Assembly: GCA_023055355.1 (NCBI GenBank)
Contig: JALJCS010000054.1
Coordinates: forward strand, 1,550,001-1,614,000
Length of the DNA stretch: 64,000 nucleotides
Origin: Agelaius tricolor
Taxonomy: Eukaryota; Chordata; Aves; Passeriformes; Icteridae
Direction of reading: 5' to 3'
Shown: one piece after another, positions 53,935 through 64,000 of the stretch
Position numbering within the stretch: the stretch's first letter is position 1
Layout: each line of letters opens with the position of its first letter
Notes under the pieces: model-generated
Seen by the model: only the letters and a program-made list of their open reading frames with translations
Databases searched by the model: none
Told to the model about the DNA's origin: nothing
Program-made: the position numbers and the translations under genes

Positions 53935-54640
53935 TGGCTCCTCGGAATTCCCGGCACAGAAATGGGAGCCAGGTCAGCACAATCCCTTCCCCCTCATCCC
54001 CAGAACCTCTCTGGGTCCTTCAGCTGCCTCCAAACTGGGTCACTCACAGAGGGGAGCAGAAGAACAGGCTGAGATGGAGCCAAGGGAGGGTGGAAAGGTT
54101 TTGGAGTCAATGGAAATCTTGGCACACTCCTCATTTTCTCTCAGGACAATGTGGGGAGGGAGCTCCACGAAATTCCTGGCACAGAAATGGGATCCAGGTC
54201 AGCACAATCCCTTCCCTCTCATCACCAGAACCTCTCTGGGTCCTTCAGCTTCTTCCAAACTGGGTCACTCGTGGAGGGCAGCAGAAGAACAGGCTGAGAG
54301 GCAGCCAAGGAAATGTGGAAAGGATTTGGAACCAATGGAAATTTTGGCATGCTCCTCATTTTCTCTCAGAAGGACAACGTGGAGATGGAGCTCCATGAAA
54401 TTCCTGGCACAGAAATGGGATCCAGGTCAGTACAATCCCTTCCCTCTCATCCCCAGAACCTCTCTGGGTCTTTCAGCTTCTTCCAAACTGGGTCACTCAT
54501 GGAGGGCAGCAGAAGAACAGGCTGAGAGGCAGCCAAGGGAACATGGAAAGGATTTGGAACCGATGGAAATCTTGGCACACTCCTCGTTTTCTCTCAGGAG
54601 AACAACATGGAGATGGAGCTGCACAACTCACAGGGTAACA
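53935..54640. repeat. About 227-bp tandem repeat, about three copies
   Basis: The landmark ACCTCTCTGGGTC occurs near 54005, 54230 and 54459. Units share CCAAACTGGGTCACTC, GGCAGCAGAAGAACAGGCTG and AAATTCCTGGCACAGAAATG. The last two units are the most similar. Frames stay open across it but contain no recognisable domain. Confidence 0.93.
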
Positions 54641-55184
54641 AATGTCACTTGAGGTGCCCTGGAATTCTTTTAAGCCAGGCCTGGGACATGGTCCAAACCT
54701 GTTAGAAGCCTCTGAAAAACCAAGAGGGAGCTGCAGCCGTGGTGGATTTGGTTCATGGATAAAAGTGGGAATGCAAATGGGATAACCCTGATTATAATTC
54801 CTCATGACCTTTAGTTCAGGTAGGGCAGCTTTTTGAGGAATAACCACTAGGAATCTTCAGGAACTTCAGTGATGTCAGGGAGTTCCTGCACACCCAGATC
54901 CCTTGATCAGCTCTTGATTTTATATTTAATATTAATTCATCCTGGTTTAACTGGACTGAGCAGGATTAGCAGCAGAACACCAGGAAAATGAAGGGGGTGG
55001 CTGGAGAAGCACCAAGGTATTCCTGGCTGGGCCAGGGCATGTGAAGGAGGGCAAGAACCTGGAACTGGAGTGTGCCAGTGGGAGAGAAGGGGAGGTGGGA
55101 GGAGGAGATGGAGAAGGATGAGGAGAAGGATGAGAAGGAGAAGAACTGGCTGAAGATCTCATGGCTGTGCCTGTGGCAATCAGA
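54641..55184. other. Unique intronic sequence
   Basis: Contains a GGA/GAAGG-rich purine tract at 55082-55145 (GGAGGAGATGGAGAAGGATG). Otherwise nothing recognised. Confidence 0.45.
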
Positions 55185-55305
55185 GAATTCACAACGGTTT
55201 GTTTGGGTGGGAAGGACCTTAAAGCCCATCCAGTGCCACACCTGCCATGGGCAGGACACCTCCCATTGCTCCAGGGAGCTCCAAGCCCCATCCAACCCAG
55301 CTCTG
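55185..55305 (-). mobile_element. CR1 3' end
   Basis: GGTTTGTTTGGGTGGGAAGG, ACCTTAAAGCCCATCCAGTG and CCTCCCATTGCTCCAGGGAG. About 120 bp. Confidence 0.8.
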
Positions 55306-55849
55306 AGCCATTTTAAACTCTCAGTTCAGCCTCAAATGGATCAATTATTGATCCCCCTTCCCTGAAGATGCACAAGAGATCAAACAGGAGCTGCTGAGAT
55401 GGGGAAACCAAGCTGCTCTCCATATGGCCGAGGAAAGGGCCCTCTATAAATAGCAGAGTGGGAAGTGAAGGCTCCTTTAGGAACATCGCTGATACAAAGT
55501 TGGGTTTGTTCCCAACTTCAGAAGTGAGGAGCAGGAGGAGGAATGAAGGCTGATTGCAATCTGATGGATGCAGCTCTCTCATCTCTGCGTTCCCAGAGCG
55601 GCTTCACGTGAGAGCAGCTTGGGAGCCCGGTGGGAAACACGAGCTGAGCTCCCAGCCCAGCCGCTCCCTGGGCTCAGGGAGCTCCTCTGGCCCAGCCCTG
55701 CTGGAAATCAACAGCTGAGCTGCAAAACCAGGGTGGAATTCCAGGAGATTCCAGCCCTCTGCTCCACCTCGTGCTTCCTGCTGTGTCCTGCTCTACACCC
55801 CAGAACCTCTCCCACGCCCAAACAGCTCCAGGCCTTCCCAAAGTGATTC
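55306..55849. other. Unique intronic sequence
   Basis: Nothing recognised. Confidence 0.4.
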
Positions 55850-56143
55850 CCCAGGGAGGTTTGGAGGTAAAGGCTCTGCAGAGCTCTCCTGGGCTCTTCA
55901 GGAAGGCAGTCTGGTGGGAGCTGGAATGGGCACATTCCCAAGGCTGCCAGAGCTCCAGGAGCGTTTGGAAAATGCTCCCAGGGACAGGGAGGGATTTTGG
56001 GGTCAGGTTCAGGAGTGGACTGGACTCCTGGACTGCTGGACTGATGATCCTGTTCATGGATTCTCCTCATGGCAAGGGTTGGAATGAGATGATCTTTGAG
56101 GCTCCTCCCACCCCAAACCATTCCATAATTCCATGATCCTTGT
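55850..56143 (+). mobile_element. CR1 3' end (older layout)
   Basis: GGAATGGGCACATTCCCAAG, GCTGCCAGAGCTCCAGGAGC, CAGGGAGGGATTTTGGGGTC and ACCCCAAACCATTCCATAAT, ending TTCCATGAT. It parallels 19430-19741 and shows what that copy looks like without the GGAT expansion. Confidence 0.85.
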
Positions 56144-56283
56144 GGGTCCAACTCAGGACATCCTGCCCAAGCTTCCCACTGCTCCACGTGGAAAACATCT
56201 TAGGGAGAGAGCTCCGGGGTCAGGGGAATTCTTCAGTGGAGGAGCTCCCCTGCTGCACCTGCGTGAGCAAAGCAGAGCTGAGA

Positions 56284-56345
56284 TTCACAGAATCCTGAGG
56301 CTGGAAGAGACCCCTAAAATCAGCAACTCCAGCATATTCCAGAGA
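56284..56345 (-). mobile_element. CR1 terminal relic
   Basis: GATTCACAGAATCCTGAGGC, TGGAAGAGACCCCTAAAATC and CAACTCCAGC match a CR1 tail in reverse. About 60 bp remain. Confidence 0.6.
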
Positions 56346-58397
56346 TTCTCCATCTCCCAGGATGGGGACTCATCCTGGACAGGGAGCAGGAGATGTTTCC
56401 ATCACCCCAAACTCCACATTCTGGAGCGATGGGAAACACAATGGGAGCGACATCCACGTGAGCTCAGAGAAACGCCTGGGATGAACTGACAGCTGGGGAA
56501 GAGGGAAAAACAGGGAGAACACAAACCCCAAAAACCTCTGGGCTAAAAAAGGCAGCCAGGAAATTCATGCAGAGCCAAAAATCCGCAGAACACCTCGGTG
56601 CCCTTTCCCTGCACAGCCAGAATAGGGGACAGTGGGAAGAGCAGCAAATCCCTGGAATTTGGGGCTGGAGGGATGAATTCCCTATCTCAGCTCATGTCTT
56701 TCCACAGAACAAAGATGGAGAGACAGGGAATTGTTTTCCTAAGGCAGCTGCAGCCTGGAAGAGGCTCCGTGTGTGGCTCCATAAACACCCAGGGATGCTC
56801 CTTGAAGTGAGATCCTGCAGGGAATTCTGCTCCAAAGGCACACGGAATGAGGAGACTCCCTGTGGCTTCAGCTGCTCCTCTGGGATGGATCCCATGAGCC
56901 GCCCTCGAGCCTGGATTTGATCTCTTTTCCCTGCGGAATGTTTTCCTTCAGCATCCCAGGTCAAAGGCAGAGGCAACACGGAGCCCTGACACTGCTCCAA
57001 AACCCCTGTGTGGAACATCCCAGGGCCATTCCCAGGAATGGCTCATCATCCCCTGGATGAGCCCCTTGGAAAGGCAGGAATGGTGACCCTGGGTCCTGTT
57101 AGGGCTCCTGTCAGCAATGCCACCCCTGCTCCCAATCCAGGGGTTGAACTTTCCCTGCAGACACAGGGCTGGCGAATCCCAGTGGGAATTCCAGACCCCA
57201 GGATCTGGATGCTCCCCACGGTGCCAGCACAATAAAATCCATCCATCCACGCCATCCGCTTCCCTTCCCAAATATTCCCCAATCCCCATCTCCTCTGTCC
57301 CTTCCCCTCCCAGCTCCTCGGCAGCTCTGTAACATTTCAATTTGGGAAGCTCTGGGCTCCCAAATCCAGCGGCTGCCGCCGCTTCCCATCCTCTGACAGC
57401 CCCGGCTGGGCTCCTGTAAACACCTCCCCAGTGCAGCCATTCCAGGGGGCTTTTCCAGGGGAGAAAAACCCAGGAGGGAAATTGGAATCCTCCAACCCCG
57501 GCCAAGAGCAGAGCAGGAGCTTCCCGAGGCACCCCCGATTCCCACCCAGGGAAGGGAGCAGGGATGAGGATGGGAGGTGGAAGGAAGGGGCTGTTTAATC
57601 TCTTCTCGATTCCCAATAATTATTTAAAGCTGCCAGGGACCTTGTTTTGAAAATCCCACTGTGTGCACTCCATATATCCCGCTCACACTGACACGAGGAA
57701 TTAGAAAATTCCAGCTCCATCAAAACGCCTTTCGGGCGGATTGCGCTGCTCTGGACTTTCTCAGGCTGCAGACAATGCAATAAAAGCTCTCCCTAAAACA
57801 ATATTCCTCCGTATTTTAACAACACTGGGGAAATATTTCTTCTGTTCTGGCCGTTTGCTACGACAAAATTTCCAGCCAATGCCAAATTTCAGCTTTAGTT
57901 TCCCAGCAAAGCTCGGGAATTTGGGATGCTGGGATCAGCAAGGAGCTCGGGAGCAAACTCAGCTTTAGGCATGGGCTTGATTTCCCCTCAAGGTGACTGG
58001 GGCACGCTGAAGGCCTTTGCTCAACAGGCCTGGTTTGCTCGATCAGGGCATGAAAAAGAACATAAAAACTGAAAATACACTTTAATAGTGACCGAGGGCT
58101 TCTCGCCGAACCGAAAATGAAAAATTAATATGGATGTGATGGTGTTTTCCTTGGTCACTGCCGTGTTTTTCCAGTCCTCCGTGTGTTATTCCAGGCCATT
58201 TTATGGAGAGGCATTATTTGCTCAGCTGAATTATTCCCACTTTATCCCCTCTGCTTCAGACATTCGTTGGATTTCTGGACAATGGCAGCTCCTTGTCAGA
58301 AATCAGAGGGGATTTACGGAGATTTCTTCTGAAAAAGTCATTTTTGCCAAGGTTGAATTGACCTGAAATTCATATTTAATTTTAGGTTTTTTAGTGT
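56346..58397. other. Unique intronic sequence with a large, possibly conserved block
   Basis: The stretch 57595-58380 is non-repetitive and rich in short AT motifs (CCAATAATTATTTAAAGCTG, CAATGCAATAAAAGCTCTCC, ACTTTAATAGTGACCGAGGG, AAAAATTAATATGGATGTGA) with no CR1 or tandem sequence. Such texture is typical of conserved non-coding elements. CpG-bearing sequence lies at 57360-57405. A short plus-strand frame at 58130-58366 has no recognisable homology. Confidence 0.4.
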
Positions 58398-58465
58398 GTG
58401 GAGTTCCAATCTCTGGAAGTGCTCAAGGCCAGGTTGGATGGGGCTTGGAGCAACCAGGAATCCCC
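58398..58465 (+). mobile_element. CR1 internal relic
   Basis: CCAATCTCTGGAAGTGCTCA, AGGCCAGGTTGGATGGGGC and TTGGAGCAACCAGGAA. The usual terminus after this point is missing. Confidence 0.65.
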
Positions 58466-59187
58466 AAATTTGGAAGTTTTAAATAAAATCATTGGGGTAC
58501 TGAGCAAATCAGCCTCATCACAGAGAATCTGAACCAAACAGTGAGTCACACACCACGTTGCAAAGTGGCAATTCTCCCAAGAGCTGCCCTGAAATCCTCA
58601 TTTAAACTCCACTCCTCCTTCAAACCCCTGAGATTACAGAGAATTAATTCACTGAGAGACCAAGAGTGGAACTGGAGCACTGCAGGAGTGGTGCTGCTGC
58701 TCCATCCCTACACTCCAGACACACCTGGAGCAAGGAGAAGGCTCTGACACCATTTCCTTTCTCTGAAACATCTCAGAAAATGCTCTGAGACAAAGCTGGG
58801 CCTTATCAACATCACAAGTTCCCAAAGTTATTCCTGCCCAGTTATTCCCATCTCTAATTCCACCCTCACACGTTGCTTTTTCCCTTCACCTGCCATTTTT
58901 ACACCTAAAGAGAGGAAAAAGCAGCTCAGGTATCAACAGTGCTTGAACTCTGCAGAGTTCTGCCCTTCCCAAACCTTCTGCCACATTCCCTGTCAGTGTT
59001 TGCTCCCAAAAATCCTCATAATTCCCCAAGACTTGGTTTTAACCCCAAAAATCACCTGGCAGCACCAACAGAGGAGGAGCCGAGGGTAGGAACGCTTTTG
59101 AGGAGGAGCAGGTTTCCAGGAGGACATTCCCAGATTTCACCACAATCCCTGGGGAGGTGCTGCTCAGGTTGTCCTCAAGGATCAGCT
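58466..59187. other. Unique intronic sequence
   Basis: Nothing recognised apart from general AT/CA-rich sequence. Confidence 0.4.
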
Positions 59188-59440
59188 CAAATCCCAGAAC
59201 CCCTGAGGTTGGAAAATCCCTCCAGGACCATCCAGTCCAAGCTGTGCCCAATGCCCACCTTGGCACTGGGTGCCACATCCAGGAATTCCTTGGACACCTC
59301 CAGGGATGGGGATTCCAAACCTCCCTGGGCACTCCCAAGGCCTGAGCACCCTTTCCATGGGGAAATTCCTGCTGGTGTCCAACCTGAGCCTCCCCTGGCA
59401 CCGCCTGAGGCCGTTCCCTTTTGGCATCTTCACCTGAAGG
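59188..59440 (-). mobile_element. CR1 3' end (older subfamily), head-to-head with 59515
   Basis: AATCCCAGAACCCCTGAGGT, TGGAAAATCCCTCCAGGACC, GGCACTGGGTGCCACATCCA and AACCTCCCTGGGCACTCCCA. It matches 46285-46472 closely in reverse complement and extends further upstream (GTGTCCAACCTGAGCCTCCC). Confidence 0.88.
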
Positions 59441-59514
59441 ACCTGAGCAAGGCCAACACCTCATTCCCAAGGCCGCTTTCCCAAATTAATTTGGTTTTCC
59501 CACAATGGCACAAG

Positions 59515-59745
59515 ACAAAGAAAACACAGCAGGAGGTTGGGTTGGACATTAGGGAAAATTCCTCCACAGGAGGGAACTGGACAGGGCAGGGGTGGAGTCC
59601 CCATCACTGGAGGGATTTAGAGCCCTGAGGATGTGGCCCCTGGGGACACGGGCAGTGGTGGCCCTGGAGGTGCTGGGGGTGTTGGACTCCAGGAGCTCCA
59701 GGATCTCAGAGGGCTTTTCCAGCCTCGGCCACACCACGGCTCCAG
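59515..59745 (+). mobile_element. CR1 3' end, head-to-head with 59188-59440
   Basis: GGTTGGACATTAGGGAAAAT, GAACTGGACAGGGCAGGGGT, CCCATCACTGGAGGGATTTA and GGGCTTTTCCAGCCTCGG. This is the CR1 layout with the GTGGAGTCCCCATCACTGGA block. Confidence 0.85.
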
Positions 59746-60496
59746 CAGCATTCCCAAAGCAATCCCAGGGGCTGCCACATCCATGGAGGAGCTGAGGGAT
59801 GCCCCAGGAGGCTCCAGAACTCTGGGACGACAACAGGAGTGCTGGAGAACCCCTGGGATCACTCAGGGCCTGATTCTCCATGCGCTCCTCCCTGATGCCA
59901 GGCAGGAGCTGCTCTTCCCTGGCTCTGTCACTCCAAAGGCTGCTCTGGAAAAAGCCCTGGTGCTTCCCAAGGATGGACACATGTGCAGCAGGGCCGGGGG
60001 CATCCGCTAATTTGGCTCCTGCTCGGGATCACCAAGGTCAGCAGCAGGAACCCAGAGGGAAATGTCAACAATCCCAGCCTTCTCCAGGGGGGGAGAGGCC
60101 TTGGAAAGGCTTTTTTTCCCCTGCCATGTGTCTGGTTTTACACTGTTGGTTTTGGCTCTTCCAAGGAAGGAAATTAAATGAGCAGCTTCTTTTTTTATCC
60201 CTTCTGGAATCCTCCAGAGGAAGAGAGGCTGAGCTGAGGCTGCAGGAGGATGCCGGGGCCTTTGCTCTGGCCACAGAGTTTTTGTCAGGGCTGGTGTAGA
60301 ATTCCCCATCCCTCCAGAATAATTCCCTGCAGCTGTCATCACCCACACACCAGGTTCCCAAAAAAGGCTCCAGCCACAAATCTCCCCAGGGAAGGAGCAC
60401 GAGGCCGTGGATGCTGCAGGTTGGGAAGCAAAGGGCAGGAGGACGTCCCTAAATCCCACCCTCCATGATGCTCTTTGGGGCCTCACCTCCTTCCCA
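59746..60496. other. Unique intronic sequence
   Basis: Nothing recognised. No exon-like splice borders. Confidence 0.4.
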
Positions 60497-60560
60497 GAAT
60501 AACCCAAGCTGGAAAAGACCTCCAAGATCATCAATCCCACCATTATGCCAGGATTTCAGC
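60497..60560 (-). mobile_element. CR1 terminal relic (older family)
   Basis: CAGAATAACCCAAGCTGGAA, AAGACCTCCAAGATCATCAA and TCCCACC follow the ancient CR1 tail pattern in reverse. Confidence 0.6.
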
Positions 60561-61537
60561 CTGCTCTGCTGACACAATCCCAGTTCCAAGCCCGTGGTCC
60601 AAACCCTAAGGAGGTTCTGCCCCGATTCTGCAGCTGCTCCCCCACAGCCATGCCCAGGGGATGCTCCAGGTATTCCTGCAGCACGGAATTCCTGCTGCTG
60701 GGATGGCTGCAGCAAATCTTCCCAGCTGCCTGGGCCCGCTCCAAGAAAAGGCTGAGTTAAAATTTCCATGCCAAGAAATTCAATTCTCACTCCGGGACCG
60801 CAATAAGAACTTTTAAAGGTCTGAGATACGCGGAGGAAATGGTGCAAAGACAGGGAAAAAAGGGAACAGGACGGGTAGAATTCCCAGGAAAGCAGGAGAT
60901 AGGGTTGCTTTCCAAGCTGCAGTTAAGAGGTCTGAGCTACCAGAAGTCATCAGAAGCAGCAGGGAGCCAGACAAGGTGCAGGAACAACCTTCCTTGGACA
61001 GAGAATTCCTTCCTTTTCCAAGAGAAACCCAACGGCAGCGGCGATGGTTTTCATTTAGAGCCCATTTACCTTTGTGGGAGCCAAGGCAGATACAGAGCCT
61101 GGGATGTGGGAACAGCTCCCAGCTCCCTAAAAGCCCCCGGCAGCCTTCCCACTGCCTCATTTCACTCTGCTCCACCGTGATTTCTTCTGTTCTGGCCTCT
61201 CTCCTCAACCTTGCCCTTCCTAAATCCCAACTCCTCATTCCCTCCTCCACCACCTCTCCTTGTCTGGCAATTCCTGCTGGGATTTCTCCCTTCCAGAAGC
61301 CCAGAAGGACGGGGCTGTTTCACCTCTAAATGCAGAATTGTTACGTAAGTGCCCCTGGCAGGAGCTCCGTGCTCCGTGCACGGGGTCGCTCGCAGCAATT
61401 TGGGATTTTAATAGACATCAAAACAGGAAAACATTCCCAGTTATGCAATCGGAGCCCTGATTGAAACCAGAAGCAGCCACCAGCTCCCAAAAAAAGAATT
61501 GGGAGCAGCCAAGTGGTGTCCACACAGCTCAGCATTG
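60561..61537. other. Unique intronic sequence
   Basis: No repeat recognised. 61335-61460 (TTGTTACGTAAGTGCCCCTG, GGGATTTTAATAGACATC) is unique and possibly conserved. Confidence 0.4.
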
Positions 61538-62190
61538 CTGCTCCCTCCCTCTCCATCCCAGAATTCCCAACACTTGTCTGGAACTAAACCCAATTCCCTG
61601 GGACAGGGCCTCTCCTGATTCCTCATGGAAGCACCTTCTAAGGTGCTCTTCCAACAGGGACCTTCCCAAGTCACCTCTGCTCCTCTCAAACCCTCCTGCA
61701 ACATTCCAGGCTCTAGGAATCATTTCTGAGGTTGAAATCTTTCCAATTCAGGGCGGGAACAGCTCAGGAGCTGGTGGTGAACTCATCCATGTTCTCCCAC
61801 CACCTGAGCTCTCATTTCCCAAACACCAGGAAATTCTCTCTCCATGATTTCCACTGCTCCCTCCCTCTCCATCCCAGAATTCCCACCCTTTGTCTGGAAC
61901 CAAACCCAATTTCCTGGGACAGGGCCTCTCCTGATTCCTCATGGAAGCACCTCCAAAGTTGCTCTGCCAACAGGGACCTTCCCAAGTCACCTCTGCTCCT
62001 CCCAAACCCTCCTGCAATATTCCAACACTTTTCCAGGCTCTAGGAATAATTTCTGAGGTTTGAACCGTTCAAATCCAGGGCACAAACAGCTCAGGAGCTG
62101 GTGGTGAGCTCATCCGCCTCATTCTCCCATAACCTAAAGAAAACTGAAGAGCTCTCATTTCCTAAACCCCGGGAGATTCTCTCTCTGTTC
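61538..62190. repeat. Tandem duplication, about 316-bp unit, two copies
   Basis: CTGCTCCCTCCCTCTCCATC occurs near 61538 and 61854. The sequence that follows (ACCCAATTCCCTGGGACAGG, CTCCTGATTCCTCATGGAAG, CAACAGGGACCTTCCCAAGT) repeats with about 10% differences, and the second copy has small insertions. Confidence 0.92.
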
Positions 62191-62744
62191 CAGGGAGGCT
62201 GGGCAGTAGTGAGATCCTGGAAAAATGGGAATTACAAAGGGATGGAGCAGCTGGACCCTACATCAAGCGGGAATTCCGGGGATTAAAGGAATCTCTGCCT
62301 TTCACAGGCAGCTGCAGGAGGAAATGTTACCAAACACCAAAAATCAGGGAAATAAACAAAAATCAGTGAAGGAATGGGATAAAACTCCAGGATTGCCTTT
62401 GTGGCTTCTTCCCACGAGGATTGAAACAGGAACAGAGGGAGAAAGGTCATTTAGTGGGATGAGGAGGTTTGGAAAAGCCACAGGAAGGGGATGAGCTGAG
62501 GGTGAGACAATAACGGGCAGGAGATTTCAGTGTGCCACAGCTTGGGATTTAAAACAGGGATCAGCCTGAGATTCCCAAACTTCTGGGGTCAGCAGAAGGT
62601 TTGGATGAGGAGTCAGCTGCTCAGAGCCTGCAGGGAGCAGCAGGATGAGGAGAGGACACCATGGGAGGATCCCCAATGTCACCTGAAGGTGACACCAAGC
62701 AGCTGCCAGACCCACCACAACCCCTTGGGACAGAGAATTGTGGA
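62191..62744. other. Unique intronic sequence
   Basis: Nothing recognised. Confidence 0.4.
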
Positions 62745-62905
62745 ATCATGGAATGGTTTGGGTGTGAAGGCACCTTAAGGATCATCTCATTCCAACCCCA
62801 GCCACGGGCAGGGACACCTCCCACTATCCCAGGGTGTTCCAAGCTGGCCTTGGACACTTCCAGGGATGCAGAGGCAGCCACAGCTTCCCTGGAAAAGCTG
62901 TCCTG
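62745..62905 (-). mobile_element. CR1 3' end
   Basis: GAATCATGGAATGGTTTGGG, GATCATCTCATTCCAACCCC and CACCTCCCACTATCCCAGGG. It loses the CCCCAGTGTCCAACC block (GTTCCAAGCTGGCCTTGG instead), a small internal deletion. Confidence 0.87.
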
Positions 62906-64000
62906 TTATGGATATCCCCATCAAGGAAAACCAAACCTAAGAACTCCAAGAGATCCCAGAAAGGTGTGGCTGACAGGGGAGCCCCACAATGCAGGAGCCA
63001 GGAGAACACCAGGGCTCAGAACCCCTCCAGTGCCCCCTGGAATACCCCAAACCTCACTTTCAGATGGATTTTCCAGCTCCTGTGGAAGCCACAGCCAGGA
63101 ACGATCAGACCCAAGCCCTGCAGGCAGCACATCCCTGGGTGTGTCCCTCACTCCCTAAATAAAAGCTGCACTCAATATTCTGTGCCAACAGCAGCTCAGG
63201 TTATCCCCATATCCCCATTATCCAGCAACACAACACAGAATTCCAGAGGAAAGGGTTTTTCACCCAGCTGTGCACTGCAGAATTTAAAAGGAAGCACAAG
63301 GAGCTCTGTTCAGAGCTGGTTTTACCCCTGAACCTGCCCCAGGCTCTCCTGGGACCCATCCTGCAGGTTGTCACCCCCCAGTGACCACACAGGGACAGTT
63401 TGAGCGCCACCACAACACGGAGCCTGCCCCAAATTATCTCTGGAAACAACCCGCAGGAATTTCCCAGGGAATCAACAACAAACAAGGAGAAGATCCAATT
63501 ATTCCTTGGGATTGGAAGACGAAGGTTTGGGGGGTTTGTAATTAGCAGAACCAGGGTGCAAAAGCTGCTCAGGTCACGGTGTTGTGTAAGGGATGGCTGC
63601 GGAGCTGATTTCCCCAAATGTCCAAATGGGTTCCTTCTGCTGCAGCCCAGGCCTCGTAAACAAACTCATTATGCTGCATCTTGAAAGGAGTAAACAAATA
63701 GTTGGCATCTGAGAGCAGAGCTCTTGCACAACCTCACCCAAACTCCTGCCCGGCTGCACGGGCGCCCCCGCGGTACCGGGGACACCTCGGGGACACCCTG
63801 GGCACAGCACGGGCACAGCCAGGCCTGGTGCTGCTGGAGGTGCCACCAATGGGAGCTTCTGAGCCCCTCCAGGCTGGTGGTGCCAGCAGGCCCTGTGCCC
63901 AGCCTGGCCACTGCCACCCTCTGGCCCTGCTGGGACAGCCACCAGCGTGGCCACTGCACCCCTGGTGCTGCAGAGTGCAGGGCCACGGAGACCAGAGGGG
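62906..64000. other. Unique intronic sequence to the right edge
   Basis: No repeat array or CR1 recognised. The last 250 bp is GC-rich with CpGs (CACGGGCGCCCCCGCGGTAC) and repeated GGGGACAC/GGGCACAGC phrases. No exon-like frame with splice sites. Confidence 0.4.

Larger units (their letters stand above)
22150..64000 (-). other. EXOC6B: EXOC6B intron, upstream of the 177-bp exon (partial)
   Basis: No further Sec15 coding block was found on the minus strand up to the right edge. The preceding family block (the helix that ends just before QQQRN) should lie beyond 64000 or was missed. A single intron of more than 40 kb fits the very large introns of EXOC6B in other vertebrates. Contents are listed separately. 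Confidence 0.6.

Noticed and set aside
1..64000. CRISPR array, operon, phage or bacterial defence system
   Set aside because: Tandem arrays here have no spacer-repeat alternation of unique spacers and no associated genes. Introns, splice sites and CR1 elements show vertebrate DNA.
1..64000. tRNA, rRNA or microRNA genes
   Set aside because: I looked for B-box-like GGTTCGANTCC and for obvious cloverleaf or hairpin precursors and saw none. A covariance-model scan would be needed to exclude them fully.

Overview
The window looks like avian nuclear DNA, most likely from a songbird. It has no operons and almost no long conserved reading frames. It carries more than 25 fragments of the avian non-LTR retrotransposon CR1, mostly 3' ends finishing in bird-type tails such as CCATGATTCCATGA, and an unusual load of GC-rich minisatellites typical of bird microchromosomes or GC-rich chromosome arms.

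Only two coding pieces are convincing, both on the minus strand and both bounded by clean splice sites: a 177-bp exon (21973-22149) and a 69-bp exon (12228-12296). Both are phase 0 at each end and join in frame. The joined peptide runs from QQQRNLDNIV through the acidic SEQDSGILDVEDEDEEEE into VPGAQDLVDFSPVYRCLHIYSVL. This is the Sec15 subunit of the exocyst, best assigned to EXOC6B, with EXOC6 as the alternative. The window is therefore intronic sequence of one large gene read right to left: about 42 kb of upstream intron, the 177-bp exon, a 9.7-kb intron, the 69-bp exon, and 12.2 kb of downstream intron that runs off the left edge.

Layout. 1-12227 (downstream intron): six tandem arrays with periods of 31, 300, 18, about 21, about 96 (with a 908-bp higher order) and 93 bp. 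12297-21972 (middle intron): a 3.2-kb AT-rich satellite of about 215 bp, a 398-bp dimeric array, arrays of 18, 31, 4 and 15 bp, and four CR1 pieces; tandem repeats make up well over half of this intron. 22150-64000 (upstream intron): CR1 pieces in both orientations, five further arrays (20, 29/32, GAA-type, about 227 and about 316 bp) and long unique stretches, some AT-rich or CpG-rich and possibly conserved non-coding elements.

The most interesting points are: the concentration of at least eleven unrelated tandem arrays around two small constitutive-looking exons; a minisatellite at 34302-35212 that amplified a segment still present as a single copy in a sibling CR1 locus at 28986-29016; recurrent CR1-CR1 head-to-tail dimers with the same junction; and an AT-rich satellite that places repeated U-rich/AG acceptor-like motifs just upstream of a real 3' splice site. 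I saw no tRNA, rRNA, CRISPR, bacterial mobile element or complete transposon gene. Long open frames over the arrays follow from repeat periods divisible by three (or three units giving a multiple of three) and are not genes.
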